From assembly GCA_010093515.1 (NCBI GenBank), contig MU001677.1, positions 333,654 through 397,653 on the forward strand: 64,000 nt of DNA. Reading direction: 5' to 3'. A program made the translations under genes and the position numbers. Shown piece by piece: positions 45,501 to 58,247 of this stretch. The stretch is from Lineolata rhizophorae. Lineage: Eukaryota; Ascomycota; Dothideomycetes; Lineolatales; Lineolataceae. Within the stretch, counting starts at the first letter, position 1. Each line of letters opens with the position of its first letter. The notes below the pieces were generated by a model, which was not told where the DNA came from, made no database searches, and saw only the letters and a program-made list of their open reading frames with translations.

Positions 45501-48500
45501 CGAGAGCGAGAGAACCGACCAAACAGCAGGAGGAAACGAGGGCGTTTTTACAAGCCGCCGGCGAAGGGAGCCAGGCTCGCGCTCCACTCGATGCGTGGAT
45601 TTGGGCGGGGGTTGGGAGGGGGCGAAGCGGACAGGCGCAGGCGTAATTGCATCGACGCCTTTTTCGGGAGGGCCAGGGCCAAGGATCAGGGGCGCCTGGT
45701 GGCCCGAGTGGAAATGCGGAGAAAGCCACCGCAGCCGAGACCCTCATCTCTCTCTCTCTCTCGCGCGCTCTTCGTCTTGCTTTCTGGGCCGGGGGTGGGA
45801 AGCACGAACGCCTGCGCGAAATGCGAGTGTTGTGTGGCCGCTCTCCCCCCCGCCCGTTGGCGTCTCCAGCAAATCACCAATCGTCGATCCGGCGCGGGCT
45901 CCGCTCGGCTCGCTCGCATGCAGCTTCCCTGGGGACTGTCCCCCGCTCGGGGGGCGCTGCGGGCTGCATCTTTCTCTGTCCAAGCCCCCCGGCCAGCCCC
46001 GTTTGGCGCACCTCCCCCCGCGCCGAGGGCCCAAGGGAGCTGCGCGAGGCGCCCGCCGGCTCCCTCCTCGCCCGCCCTGAGCGGCGGCATGCCGAGCTTC
46101 CGTCGAGGGACGCGCAGCCCGCCCGAAGTAGGGGCTGCATTGCAGCAGCGAAGCAAGCCCGGACCTGCCAGCCAGCGGCAGGGCCGCGCGCGCGCGTGCC
46201 CTCTCCGCCGTCCGCCGCTGCGGGAAGCCTGGGCCCTGGTCGACAGAGCGCAGGAAGGGGGGCGGGGCGAAGAGAGAGGACCCCCCTTCGATGGCTTTCC
46301 CGGAAGAGCGATTAAAATGTGTCATGATGGATGGTGGTACAGGCCCGACCATGGACCTCCAAGAGCCTTGGTTTGCACGATCATTTGCGGAGAAGCGGCG
46401 GCCGGGGGCCCGCGCCCTCGGAGCCCGCTGGGACGGCTCCGCCGGCGCGCGGGCATTCGCGGCGGGCGACTCGTCACCCAGAGGAGCATCGTCATCGCCA
46501 TCATCAGCTGGTAGCAAAGCAAGCGAAGCAGCGAACGGCGGCGCGGATGGCAGGGACCCAGGGTTGAAGCTGCCCTGGCGCCGCGGCCGGGGGGCAAGCG
46601 CTGGGCCCTTCTCGGACAAGAGATGGCACCGGGTTGACCCACGGAGCGGCCTCCCTAGCGGGATCACGAGGACGCCGCCGCCCCTCTTCGTGGCTCTGCG
46701 CGAGCGCCCCCGGCACGCTTTCCTATTGTGCGTAGCATGTATGGCCCCAGTCGCGGCCCTGGAGGGGAGTCGCTAAGTTGTGCTTTGTGTCGCGCGCCGC
46801 GTACCGTCCGCACAAGGCCTCGCCGAACCGGCCCACGCATAACCACGGCGCAAGCGACAAGTCGACACGGCCAGAGAAAGCAGAACGAGACGAGCGAGCC
46901 GGGCTCAGGGGGAAACGTCCAATGGCGCTCAGCCCTTTTCGGACGCCCGCATATCCCAATGGCGTTTCGACATGCGCGCAATTGAAGCATCGACACTCAT
47001 CGGTAACGCTTGTCCTGGCAAGGTGGCTTGCAGCCGGGCGACACGCCCTCCCGCGCCCCTTCTCGAGTTCCTCCTCGCCTTCGTCCTCTGTCGGCGGCCA
47101 GTAGATAGGTAATTTCTACGGGTTTCAAGTCCCACGCAGGCGTCACCGCACCAGCGTCTATGTAGCCCTCGACTTCTCCGCGAGCTCGGCCGCAAGAGCC
47201 TCTTTTTGCCTTGCCTGGGAGGCTGGAAGAGAGGACAAGGTTTACGGTACGGAGTAGGGTGAACTGTTATACGAGCACGCCACCAAGCCTCTATCGCACA
47301 CAAGCTTTTTGCCCCGACCAGAGGAAACGGGACTAGTTTTGCAGCGCTGCGAGCCCTGGCCCCCTCTGTTCTTGCGCTCGGCTCCCACGTTTCCCGCCAT
47401 GGCGAAACGTGGCCCCAGTTGTCTTTGGCGTCTCGCACAAAGATTATTGAAACGGGATCTGCAATTGTTCCGTCCGGGCTTTTGTTTCCTTCTCGCGAGC
47501 GCGTTACGGAATACGAGAGGAGCAAGAGATCTCTCATGGTGCGGTACTGTAGCGGCGTCGATTTGAAGTAGCTGCAATACCATAGCGTCACTTTGGGGTT
47601 GCCGCTATGGCCTCCACAAAACTGGGGCCCACAATTTTCTTTCTCCCGTTTCCCAAAAATATCGGCCCAAGTGCCCTACCGTATGTAGGCCAGGCTGCGC
47701 TGTTGTCGATCACACTTTTCGGGGCCACGATTGGGGGGGTTTGGAAAAGGAGGGGGCCGTACGTACTCCGTACATACATACCCACACAGCATGCCTCGTA
47801 GGGCCTTAAAAAAAATGCGGAGTGCAGGACATGGCGCGGCGACGGCGGGCCTCCCTCCCCCGATCCTGCGGAGGGAGGGGCAAGCCCAAAGGGCGGGTTG
47901 CGGGAGCAAGGATTCGGCCTGCGACCCAGCCCGGCGACTGTCCCCAGCTGGGGCCGGCGAATCATTAGCAAAGGCGTCGAGTCAGCGGCTTTTTCCGCCG
48001 TGGGTTCTCCCACTCTATCGCTCTGGAAAGGTGGTCTCGAGGGCTGTGGCGGAGGCTGTTGGGTGGTGATGCAAAGTTTACTTGTGGTGAGTTTTCTCTA
48101 AGGCCTTCGACGGTACTCCTTATATGTTTCACGTCTCTCGATGTGTTTACCGTTGCTGCTTTATCCTTCTGAGCAGGATGGGAAAAAGGATGTGATCGTG
48201 GTGATTGACTGAGGGATATTTCTGGTTGGTTAGGCGGTGTGGTGTACATTTCCGCCTCCTCCCACCCATGGGCATTCACCGTTAGCGAGCCGCAGAAAGG
48301 TATGGAAGCTAAAGACCTACCTGCAGGACAAATGGCCTTTCTTGCATGCTGTCCTCGTTCTAGCACTCTCACGTTCCCCTTTTACTCGTGTGAGCCCTAT
48401 AGCACAATAGTGCCTCTGTACTCACTGTTTCTGGTATTCACAGCTGCTGTTATTCCCCATCATATAGGTTTATCTGGGTACTGGTGCTGTACATCTACAC

Positions 48501-51500
48501 GATTCCACCTTCTAGTACATTTCCACAGGCTAATGGTTCCTCTACCAGATTTTGTATGGCACCTGGCTATCGCATCCACTCCATCCCTTGGCGACCGGTA
48601 AGCGACCGCCCTGGTAGAGATAGAACACGAATTCAGCAACCCCTATAAAATAGCGCTTCCTACAGGTTTTGTCGCGACATCGATAGCTCCTGACGATGTT
48701 CTCAGAAAGCTGCATACACCGTTTCCCCTCAATTTCTGTTCTCCTTGAAGTGCCCCTGAATACGACAGACCGAGCGACCGACAGAAAACCTCGATATACA
48801 TATGTCGCTGCCAAGGAGCCGTCACAGGGCTGCCTGCATGCATGCGCGTCCGTACTCTGCAGCCCTGCATTTTAGCCGGCACGGACTCAAAACACTCTCG
48901 CCGGGAAGCTTGGAATCGAGAACGACGAGTCCGCCGATATACTTTTCGAGCTGCATCACCTGCAGGCAAGATGGAGGCGAGCGGACCAGATACAGGCTAC
49001 TTGTTTGAGTTCCAACCGTTGGACATTGAGGCTTTAGTTTGCGATGGGAACACTAGCGACGGGCCGGCCGATCAACCGACCGGTTTTGGACACGAGGAAA
49101 AGCCGCGTCCGTGATGCGTTGGACCCTACTTGCTCCTCAGGCGGAAGGCCGACTTTCGATCGCGAGAGGACAGGAGAGAGTAATTGGCCGCGACTTGAAG
49201 AACCGACACGAAGGAGGGATGCGTTCCAATGCATCTTTCCCGCCCTCCACCCCCCCATCACCCTTCACGAATCCTACAAAACAACTAGGTGATTCTAGCC
49301 CGGGTGATGGTCTCCTTCACCGGCGCGGCGTGCAGCAGGAGCTAGAAGTCGCGTGCACATTTGCCGAGCTTGCTATGTAGGCAAGAAAAGGGGAAGGTTT
49401 TGACTTTTCGTCCGAAGGAAATAGATTGGCCATGCACTGCAGTGCCGAGGCAAAATGGGCTACAAGCTTCTTGTAAGGTTGCAGGCCCGCTTGTAGTGCC
49501 TTACCATCTTCATCCCACCGGAAGGCTGAAGTCCCCCGTTCGCCCAAGTCTTGCCTTGGCCCGCATGATATCATGTTCCTTGGCCTTTGTTAAAGCCCCG
49601 CTGCTATCTTCTTACCCGCTGCAGGGTCGACTCCGCGCGCCTTGTCTCCCTTCCTGTGTGGACTCTTCTGTGTCGCTCGCCGCTGCCTCTGCCACTGCAG
49701 CCGAGTCCCGTTCCAGCTAGCGGCTCTCCGTCTCCTCCCTCAGAGCTGCGAGACTGCGGGTCGGTTGCATCTTGGAGGGGTGCACGCACACCCGCATAGC
49801 TCCTCTACGCAAAACAGAATGCAGCTCATCGGCCTCTACATGCTGCACGTCAGAGGGGCGCCCTTTCCCATGCGGGACGGCCTGAGACAAGAGAGGTGTA
49901 TTCTAGCTTTCGGGTGGACTGACACCAGCGGTTGCTGCCCGAGCTCGTTCGGGCCGATCGTGGAGTCATGTTGACAGTGCGCTCGAGATAGGAAAGAGTA
50001 AAGGCAAGAGATAAGTAGAGGGAAGCTTCCTTTTAGGCTTGTATCGTGAGAGGAGAGGAGAGGGGGAAGACCACCTCTGGTGAGATGGAAGGATTGGCAA
50101 TTGCAGCGCTGATCTGGTCTAGACGGTTCGGCGAATGCGGGGCTGGTGAGACGGCGATGCTGGGCGTTGTGTGGGGAGAGATATACTTTTCGGATACGTT
50201 CGGATTGTCGGAGTCGTGCACGTACATGATATATCGTGGCGGAACGTCAGATGAATGCGCTGCGGGTTAGTATACTTACTATATCCTTTATATTCTGCCC
50301 AAATAGCTTCGACTAACCAGAAAGTCGTTCTGAAAGAAACAGACAATGCCGATAGGACGCTTTGGAAGTTAGGTGGGCTTAACGGTTTCAGGGGTTCTGG
50401 CTCTAAATTGACTAAATAGATTTGTACACGGTCGACTTAGCTGTAGAAATGTCTACGAAAGCGTCAAAACTTTGTTCAATATATCTCTAGATATACGTAG
50501 GCCGATTGCAAGCCTAGTGAGCTCCAGTACTGCTTATATTGTGTCTTACGATTGCCTTATTGAAGCTAGATACTGCTTCTTATAAGCTAATCAACGGTAC
50601 ACAAAAGATTGGATGATCTATCGTTGGCTTCGAGCTGGTTCTTAGACAACAATTTTCGACTCGTTGAAGCACAAACTGCGCTCGATTATAGGATAACGTG
50701 TTATTCTAAGTCTAGAACTATAAGCGATATGATACCGTTCGAATAATATAATATTGACAAAATATTGAACAACTAGTGTTAAGCGCCTATACGACGCCTA
50801 AACTAGAAGCCTGACCGTATAGGGAGCTCGGGTCTGTCACGACTAATCCGATTATACCCTAGCTCGCCTAAAATTTACAAACAACGCGCTTTCACTAGTT
50901 ATCACATATATAGTTCGTGAGAGATAACCAGACTAATAGTGGTTCACAGCTATCTGAGCCAACCAACACAATGATAGCAGCTGTTTCCAAGCAATCAATA
51001 ATCCAAACTTCGGCGACCTGTAAGTAAGCTTCAGATGGAGAGACGGAGCTGGCGTCTGACCCGACCAGTATTTCGCGCCCGTGCGATCCCATTGGGCGGT
51101 ATTCGAGCAGGAAATCCAATCAGGAGAGGCAAAAATCAGACTATTTGGTCTCAGGCTACCAAGCCGGAAGACAATACGGCGGAATTCAGCTACGATCGCA
51201 GTTGAATTGGTCGTCCCTTTGCCGACAGTATCCGAGCCTACATAGCAGGCCGGTCGCTTCAACGGCTCTTCGATGTGGCGGTGCACACATCGAGCTCATT
51301 GGCTTAACGGGCTTCGACGGGGTCACACGGCAGTCTGAAAGGTCTGGACTCTTTCCAATCCGCTCTAGCTCCTCGAGCTTGCCGTACGCCCCGCCTAGCG
51401 TGGACGTGGCGCAGCGACGCGAGACGGCGGAAGTTGGCGGGAGCGGACGTAGCGGGACCGTTGCGTATGTAGGCCAGCTTGTTTGGCGGCTGGCCCTGTT

Positions 51501-52291
51501 GTTGCCCCCGGTGATTATCGGCGCACGCACTCCGGCCGGGACCCCAGCGGCAATCAATCAATCGGTTCTCATTCGTCACGCCACAAGCGCCCGTTTCATG
51601 GATCTTTGTCTTGTTTCCGATTCGCTTTTCTTGGTTGACGTTGCGACCGCATAGATACCAGTTGATGAATCGACGGCGCACGTTGGAACACATCTTCAAC
51701 GCTTGAATTGTGTCCAGAAAGGCCCCGGGAAAAGGTACATGCCGTGCCCAGGTACGTGCATGCATCGCGCATCCAGACGGAGACGGTATAGAATCAGCTT
51801 GCCGAGCAAAGGATAAATCCGCGATTGGCTGCGGGACCTCGCGGCGCGCTACCGCGCTTCCCCGTTCGTCTTCGGTCCCGTCGATCCCGAGCTCAGTCAC
51901 CCGTGGGTGTGGCGCCCCGCCCGGTTGCATGACGTACCGGTGCCCGGGCCAACCAGCCCGACCGGCGCCGGCGCAATCGTCATCACACGCCGCGCGCAAA
52001 CCTTAAACAACCGGCCCTCTTTCCGGCGCCCGCCGCTGCCCCCGACGATATCTCTCTCTCTCCCCACCAACTTCTCGCCAAACTCCAGATCTGCACTTGC
52101 GCAACCCCTAGCCCTATCGATTTGCAAGAAGGAAGAGCTACCGTTGCGTGTCGCGATCGTCTTCTCTGCATCTCAGCTGCGCTTGCTCTCGTGTCGCTAA
52201 GTCCTGCGAGCGGGGCCGTCATCCCACATCCTTCACGAAGCTACACAGCTACGTACATTTTCAGTCACAACACTCGACAATCACCACCACC
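42593..52291. other. 9.7 kb region without a supported protein gene
   Basis: Contains the presumed PSP1 leader and promoter (to about 43.6 kb), a GC-rich island (listed separately), mixed sequence at 47.2-50.2 kb, an AT-rich block at about 50.28-50.93 kb that looks decayed, and the NCE102 promoter (about 51.2-52.29 kb; CT-rich TCTCTCTCTCCCC near 52053). The many overlapping ORFs have no family motif, no signal or TM pattern and similar lengths on both strands. TACGTACTCCGTAC-like motifs occur near 47760. Confidence 0.5.
44700..47200. other. GC-rich island open in several frames on both strands
   Basis: The sequence is strongly G+C-rich with CpG-rich runs (CGCGCGCGTG near 46188), CAG/GCAGCAGC repeats at about 45255-45280 and a CT repeat at about 45748-45765. 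ORFs of 200-400 codons occur in up to five frames at once (for example 44857-46080 + and 44947-45747 -). This is what GC-rich DNA gives by chance, because stop codons are AT-rich. The translations are Arg/Ala/Gly/Pro-rich without motifs. It may be a promoter/leader region or a non-coding transcript. Confidence 0.55.
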
Positions 52292-53004
52292 ATGGTATCC
52301 AGGGTCATTGTACTGGCCATTCGAGGCTGGGAGGTACGTATCCAAGTCTTCCATCGCATCATCTAAACGATTCCGGGCCCGTACCTCCAATTGTCGGTCT
52401 TCACAGCACCGACTCCAGGCTGACAAAATGTCTCACGCGACCGCCCAAACCCGCAGTTCCTCTGGACGCTCCTCATCATGGCCCTGATCGGCAACATGAT
52501 CGCAACGTCCTTCGCCGGCGACCCCAGCATCATCAACTACGACATGTTCGTCTCGGTCTTCTCGATGCTGTCGCTCTTCTGGCTCATCCTGGTGGGCTGG
52601 AAGACGGACATGGACGTCCCCATCATCACGCTGACCCTTGACACCCTCAACACCATCTTCTTCCTCTGCGGCGGCATCGCCACCGCCGCCTACCTCGGCG
52701 TGCACTCCTGCAGCAACGACGTGAGTCATCCGCCGGTGCAGTAGTGTCCTAATCCTCGAGGAGCCATTTGACTAACCTGCCACCCCCTCTTCCCGGCGCG
52801 CGTGTACAGAACTACACCCTCCACAATTCCATCACCAACGGCTCGGTCGATCGTGAGACGCGGTGCCGCGAGGCGCAGGCCTCGACCGCGTTCCTCTGGT
52901 TCGGCTTCGCCGCCTACGCCGCCTCCCTCGTCATCTCCTTCCTCGGCAGCCGCGGCTCCGTCAACATGCGCGGCGGTAGTAGACCTGCCATGAGCCAGGT
53001 TTAA
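52292..53004 (+). CDS. nce102: MARVEL-domain plasma-membrane protein, NCE102-like
   Basis: Three exons: 52292-52333, 52457-52720 and 52810-53004, giving 166 residues, near the ~173 of yeast Nce102. Four transmembrane segments are visible: VIVLAIRGWEFLWTLLIMALIGNMIA, MFVSVFSMLSLFWLILVGW, TLDTLNTIFFLCGGIATAAYL and ASTAFLWFGFAAYAASLVISF. Between TM3 and TM4 is the conserved loop SITNGSVDRETRCREAQA. Yeast Nce102 acts at eisosomes/MCC as a sphingolipid-responsive membrane organiser and was first found as a non-classical export factor. The first exon encodes only 14 residues, so an ORF-based start at 52478 would remove the first helix. The loop Cys residues (HSCSND and RCRE) are typical of the fungal family. 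Confidence 0.87.
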
Positions 53005-55453
53005 AGTGTGAGCAGTGTGAAGTGTGCGTAGTAGGTAGCTAATTGATTAGAATATCGAGAAGCGTCGTTTGGGTCTCAGGGACAGGGTTATGCGGTCGCT
53101 GAGGCTTGAGGAGTTTGTTCTGGTAGCGTGTGGTTGGGCGGGTAGCAATTGATAGAAGGGTGATCCTTATGGATGGATGGTGGAGGCTAAGGGTGTTTTT
53201 TGGGTCTCTGGTATTCGGTCATTGTGTATAGTATTGGCGACGGTTATGTTCATGGTAACCCGGTAATGACTCTCTGATAATCGGCCGGGATTGAAGGCCG
53301 TAGATCGGCCGTAATAGCGGTCTTGAGTCATGAAATCACAATGGATATGTATCAATAAAATGGTTACTAATGAGTTCTGGCGCCGTCGTCATTTTAACAA
53401 GGAAATGGAACTGCCTATGGAAGGAGATATGTTCTAGCTAAGCTAAACAATCGACTTGACGATAGTGTCCGTTCACCTATCGAGGGCAAAGCCAATAGCC
53501 GTTAGGCATGTTTCTCTAACTGAACGTTTGTACACCTCTTGACAGAATCGCAATTGGAGTAAACGATGGCTTGCAATCCTGGTATTCTAAGCGAGGCACG
53601 TACTGAAATGCCACAGCACTCGATTCCCAAATTAGATTAAGATATAAATATTGCAAATTCCAAAGCTACTATCTAGTCAAATGCAGTCTATCTAGAAGCT
53701 ATAGATATTCCTGTAAATGGGATATGAACCTATACTGAAAGACTGAGTGTGTAAATAGAGGAATAAATGGTGTGTATTAAATTCCCTCAAGTAATCTTAG
53801 TTAGATTTTCAAATCCCAGCTTGGATACCCCAGCGTCCTAGGAATTAAGAAATAATCATTGCAAGATGGGTCTTCGGCTTCATTCTCTTCTCCCCGGGAG
53901 AACAGCATGCTCAATTGCTCACTTGCAATGGTCAAGAGTTGCGGATGATTCCAGCCTGGCCACTCGATATACTTTCCAGCAATGAACAGTTCTAACCTGC
54001 ATTTCACATGGGCTAAGCTTATTGAGAGCTACTTCCACATAGCTCATTGAGCTTAGAGTAGAAAGCATACTGCTTTGCACGTGCTGCACCTTAAGGATGT
54101 CAGGGCTATTTCTTCACGTCCGACAGCCAGGTCTATAAAAGTATGAAATTTTGACAATGTGCTTTAATTAGGTTATTCATGTACTATCAAAGCTTCTATC
54201 AAACCTGCTACGTCTAGAATTTAATTGTCTGCATTAAGTCATCAGAGAAACCTGGCAAGAAATGAACTGCACCATGTAAAGTCTCAGCGACGTTGCCGCG
54301 GTCAGAACTGTGGCATTTTCGATAAGAGACGAGCTTTATATTCTTGAAAGGCTTCAGAAACAGGAACATATTATTTCAACTAGCCTACGAATCCTGGTGC
54401 TAATAACATAGGGACCACTTAAACCAAGTAGAGAGACAATACAGATGGTACGGGTGCAAAACTCATTTGGGAATGATATGGGACACGACATCAGTAATTA
54501 TACAATATGGGATCTTTGCCTCCGTTCCGATTAAAGGTTCATTTAAAGGGACGATTTGTTTAAGGATTTATTAAATGAATGAAGAACAAAGCCGTTCTGT
54601 TTTCGGTGTATTCGGTTTTACTTGTTGGTAGCCTGTATCGGCAAGAGCGGAGGTTGTGGACGCAAACGCGGGAATCGCTATGACTGAGGCAGCTAACGTC
54701 GGCACAAAGAATGTCGGTCATTGAGGAAAGAAAGTCCGCGTTTGCTGTCTCGCTATTAGAAAGCTCCACCCCTCTAACATAACAATTCTGCTCTTGCCTT
54801 CAAGACCTCGAAAATTACCTTGTATAATAAATACCAGGCTTTCCGGGCCCCCGGGGGTTGTGAGGCCCTCCTGAGGCCGAGGAAGGGCGAGCAAAGCTTG
54901 CCTGGAGCAAACGACTGCAGAGAAGATTTAACCCAGCAAAGCCGTAGCGTAGCTAGACGTCGCCGCGCTGCTACAGGGACGGCGTATAAAAAAGACATAC
55001 ACCCCCCAGATCATTGCACTGTCTCTCTGTCGCTGCACTACTCTGCTACGTCACTGAGCTGCGCTGCGCTACAGTGACTCCGGAGGGTAAAACCTCTCGA
55101 ATCGTGAATACGAAATACATGTGTACGACTGCTCCGGTAAATTGGTTTCAGATCTTTTAACTCGTACTAGTCGTGTCTGAGCTAACTATGTTCGTGCTAA
55201 GCGAGATTGACATAGAACAATAGTATATAGACGTAGACAAAGACGAATCGTCACCATGCTAGTGCTACATAAGCCGCAAGCGGGGTCTAGATCCTTTGTC
55301 GAGGCATTCCGACCACTAGTACATTAGCTGCATGCGTGCATGCTTACAATTCCTTGAGGGAAGTCTTCCAAGTCCACTATACTTAAAAGGCCTGTTCAGA
55401 GTGAGTGGTGTAACCTTGCTAGACCACTCGCCAAGATTTCGCACTCAATTCCC
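53005..55453. other. 2.4 kb AT-rich intergenic region
   Basis: From about 53340 to 54770 the DNA is AT-rich with stops in all frames and no gene. A GC-richer stretch at 54840-55080 holds GTAGCGTAGCTAGACG and CTGCGCTGCGCTACAG repeats with no coding meaning that I can see; it may be a repeat remnant. The MOSC promoter follows (a TATA-like TATACTTAAAAGG near 55378). Confidence 0.5.
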
Positions 55454-56605
55454 ATGGAGCTCTCCACTCTCGTCCGCTATCTCCTAACCGCAACCACCAT
55501 CCTCATCCCCGCCACCCTCTTCGTACTCCAGCTCCGCGCCCGCAACAACAATGCCAGCAACAAGACCTCGCCGCCTCCTCCGCTCCCTCCTCCGACCACC
55601 GTAGCTTCTCTGCGCATCTACCCGATCAAGTCCTGCCGCGGCATAACGGTGCGCTCGACGCGCCTGCTCCACACGGGCCTCGAGCTCGACCGCCAATGGA
55701 TGTTCGTCTCCGCCGAGGACAAGAAATTCCTCACCATCCGGCAGATCTCCAAGATGACGCTCATCGACACGGCGCTGCAGCCGCTCGGCGACGCCATCGC
55801 CGCGGACACGCAACTCGTCATCTCGATCCGCGGCGCCGACCCGCCCGTCGCGGTCGCCGTGCCCGCGCGCCCCTCGCAAGAGCATCTCGCCGCGCACGCG
55901 ACGCGCTCGACGGCCATCATCTGGGGCGCCGCGGTGGAGGCCTGGGAGTACGGGCCGGAGCTGACGGGGCCGATCTCGGCGTTCCTGGGGCGGGACGTGC
56001 GGCTGGTGTACAAGGGCGGGGCGACGGCGCCGCGGCGGCTGCGCGGCAACGGCGCCCCGCAGGTGCTGGGTCGGACGGGCAGCGTCGGCTTCGCCGACGT
56101 GCTGCCGGTGCAGATCGCGTCCGAGGCGAGCATGGCCGACTTGAATAGGCGGCTGAAGGAGGCCGGCGAGGACGAGATGGAGATTGAGCGCTTCCGGCCG
56201 AATATTGTCGTCAGGGGAACGGAACCGTGGGCGGAGGATACGTGGAAGACGGTGCGGATTGGTGGCGAAGGGAAGGGCGAGTTGGTCATTGATGTGCAAG
56301 CCCACTGCGCGCGGTGTAAGTGCCTCTTTGTGCAACTGGAAGCGCTGCATTGTGTGTGAAATTTCTTCTGACTCAAGAACGGTACTTTAGGTCGCGTTCC
56401 AAATGTGGACCCGAATACAGGAATCGAGAATAAACAGCAGCCCTGGGATACACTCATGGGATACAGGCGTATTGACGAAGGCATCAAGTGGAAGCCTTGT
56501 TTCGGCATGATATGTGTGCCGCGAAATGAGGGCGATATTGAGGTTGGTATGAAACTTCGGGTGACCGAGACCACCAACGAGCATCGCTATATAACTGGAA
56601 TGTGA
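55454..56605 (+). CDS. MOSC-domain protein, mARC-like molybdenum enzyme
   Basis: Two exons, 55454-56315 and 56391-56605, giving 358 residues. An N-terminal anchor (LVRYLLTATTILIPATLFVLQL) and Pro-rich linker precede the MOSC N-terminal beta-barrel (VASLRIYPIKSCRGI, LELDRQWMFV, KFLTIRQISKM). The MOSC domain follows, with FADVLPVQIASEASMADLNRRL and FRPNIVVRGTEPWAEDTW. The intron splits the codon for Cys288, in HCARCRVPNVDPNTG. That Cys aligns with human mARC1 Cys273, which binds the molybdenum cofactor. mARC enzymes reduce N-hydroxylated compounds using cytochrome b5 and its reductase at the outer mitochondrial membrane, held by an N-terminal anchor as seen here. The C-terminal WKPCFGMICVP is typical. 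If the intron is read through, the ORF ends shortly after the first Cys and loses the active site. Confidence 0.9.
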
Positions 56606-56887
56606 GATGGTTCAGGTTTCGAGCCGGAAGGTACGTATTCATGGTGGGACCTAAACGCATTAGCTTGGTGTGGTGGAGCTGGAGGTACTTTGAGCGTTCA
56701 TCATGGCAATCTAGACTTTCTGCAGGGTTCACACTATAGACATAGATGACGCTTCTCCACAGCCAATGGCGCATTGTATGCTCGAATACAACCCTAGGAT
56801 CTTGTCCCTACTATTAGTTCTAAACGCCTATAATCTCATTCAATCCGGCACAACCTTTCCGAATCTACCCAGCTGCTGCCAACGAAC

Positions 56888-58247
56888 TCAACCAAATCTC
56901 ATAACAAATTGCTCCTCCGGATCCACTGGCCGCCCGACAGTCACATCCGCCTTCCTTCCCCTCAAATCCATCACAATCCCAAACAACGTCTCCGTCTGAC
57001 TCTGCCCGTCCGCAGCCCTGCAAATAGCGCCCGGCAATCCCTTCTCATCCCTGAAAACCTCCTTCAGCCGCTCCGTCGTCAGCACCACCTCCCTCCCACT
57101 CTCCACACCGCTCTTCTCCACAACCCGATCGCACAGCTCCCCGAGGCGCTCGAGCCGCGGGCCGCTATCCGGCAAATACCGCGCGTCCCGCACGCCGACG
57201 GCGTGCGGGGCCACGTAGTGATTCGTGTGGAGCACGGCGCCGCGCCGATCGGGCCCCAGCTCGACGACGTCCTTAGCGGAGCACTCGAGGGCGGCGGCGC
57301 GGGCCGGGTCGGCGACGGTGATGGCGCAGGCGGCGGCGACGCCCTCGGCCTTGAGCGCCAGCGTCGCCGCGTCCGCCGACGTGCTCTCCAGCGCGCGCCG
57401 CAGCGCCAGGTGGCAGGGGAGCCGCGTGCGGCTGAGCCCGGCGGCCTTGATGGCGTTGAGCGTCACGGCGACGCCGTGCGAGTTGAGCCCGATCTTGCCG
57501 ATGATGCCGGCCTCGGTGACCATGGCGATGGCGGGGAGGGGCGGGCGGAAGATGCGGAGGCGGAGCAGGTTGGCCTTTTGGGCGGGTTCCCACTGCAACA
57601 GCGTGTGAGGCACGAATTTGAGAATGCGCGGATCAGGGTGGCTTGGGGAGGCTCTGCGGCGCCGGGTTCGGTGCGCGGAGAGTGGACGGAAAGGGGAGCT
57701 TACATCCCAGTTCTGGCACAGGAAGCTGGAGTGCTCCGTGTGCCAGGCCAGCGCGGTGCAGCCGTCCGGGTCCTGGAAGAGCCCGAAGGCAATCTCGGTG
57801 CGCACGTTGAGCGCTACGATGTCCGTGAGGGCGACGCCGGCGCCGACGGCCAGGCCTGGCGTCTTCCATTAGCTCACGCCTCGATCGTGCTGTTCCTCCT
57901 ACGTGGGGCGGCTGAGAATGGGATCGGTGAAGAGCCAGCCGTCGTTGGGGCCTGTCCTTCCACTCACCACTCATCTCCTGCAAGTACGCCGGCCACTTCT
58001 GTCTGATGATGGTCTCGAATTCGAGAGCCGTCTGGCGCACCTGCGCCCAATCCATGCCAGACTTTTCCTCGAAAAGGGTTGCGTAGAATCGAATCGATCG
58101 CCGGACGGCGGCGCGAGCTTGTTGACCATGCTGGCGGCCGATCTGTGAGAACAAGTGTTGAGTTTATTGCACGAAATTAATTACGGGTTTGGGTCTAAGG
58201 GTGGTACAGACCTCGAATGGCGTTCCGCGGCAGAATATTTCAAGCAT
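56888..58247 (-). CDS. C45-family autoprocessing acyltransferase, isopenicillin-N acyltransferase-like
   Basis: Four exons: 58247-58212, 58142-57968, 57855-57704 and 57592-56888, giving 355 residues (penicillin acyltransferase PenDE has 357). The start MLEIFCRGTPFEIGRQHG spans intron 1 and matches the family opening. The self-cleavage and catalytic site is at Gly102-Cys103 (DPDGCTALAWHTEHSSF), the same numbering as in PenDE, where Cys103 becomes the N-terminal nucleophile of the large subunit. Other marks are GVALTDIVALNVRTEIAFG, FLCQNWDW and GIIGKIGLNSHGVAVTLN. The C-terminus, FVMRFG, has no PTS1, unlike PenDE (ARL), so the enzyme is probably not peroxisomal. This recalls the penicillin-inactive IAL paralogues. 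The window has no ACV synthetase or IPN synthase gene, so a penicillin role is not suggested. The natural substrate is unknown. Confidence 0.9.

Noticed and set aside
44857-46080. A 407-codon ORF on + and several 150-310-codon ORFs on both strands in the GC island
   Set aside because: They overlap in up to five frames, have Arg/Ala/Gly/Pro-rich composition and no motif; long frames are expected by chance in GC-rich DNA.
47100-47145. A T-arm-like GGGTTTCAAGTCCC
   Set aside because: The stem is only three or four pairs and no cloverleaf can be drawn around it.
56909-58006. A 365-codon ORF on +
   Set aside because: It is antisense to the C45 acyltransferase exons, which carry family motifs.
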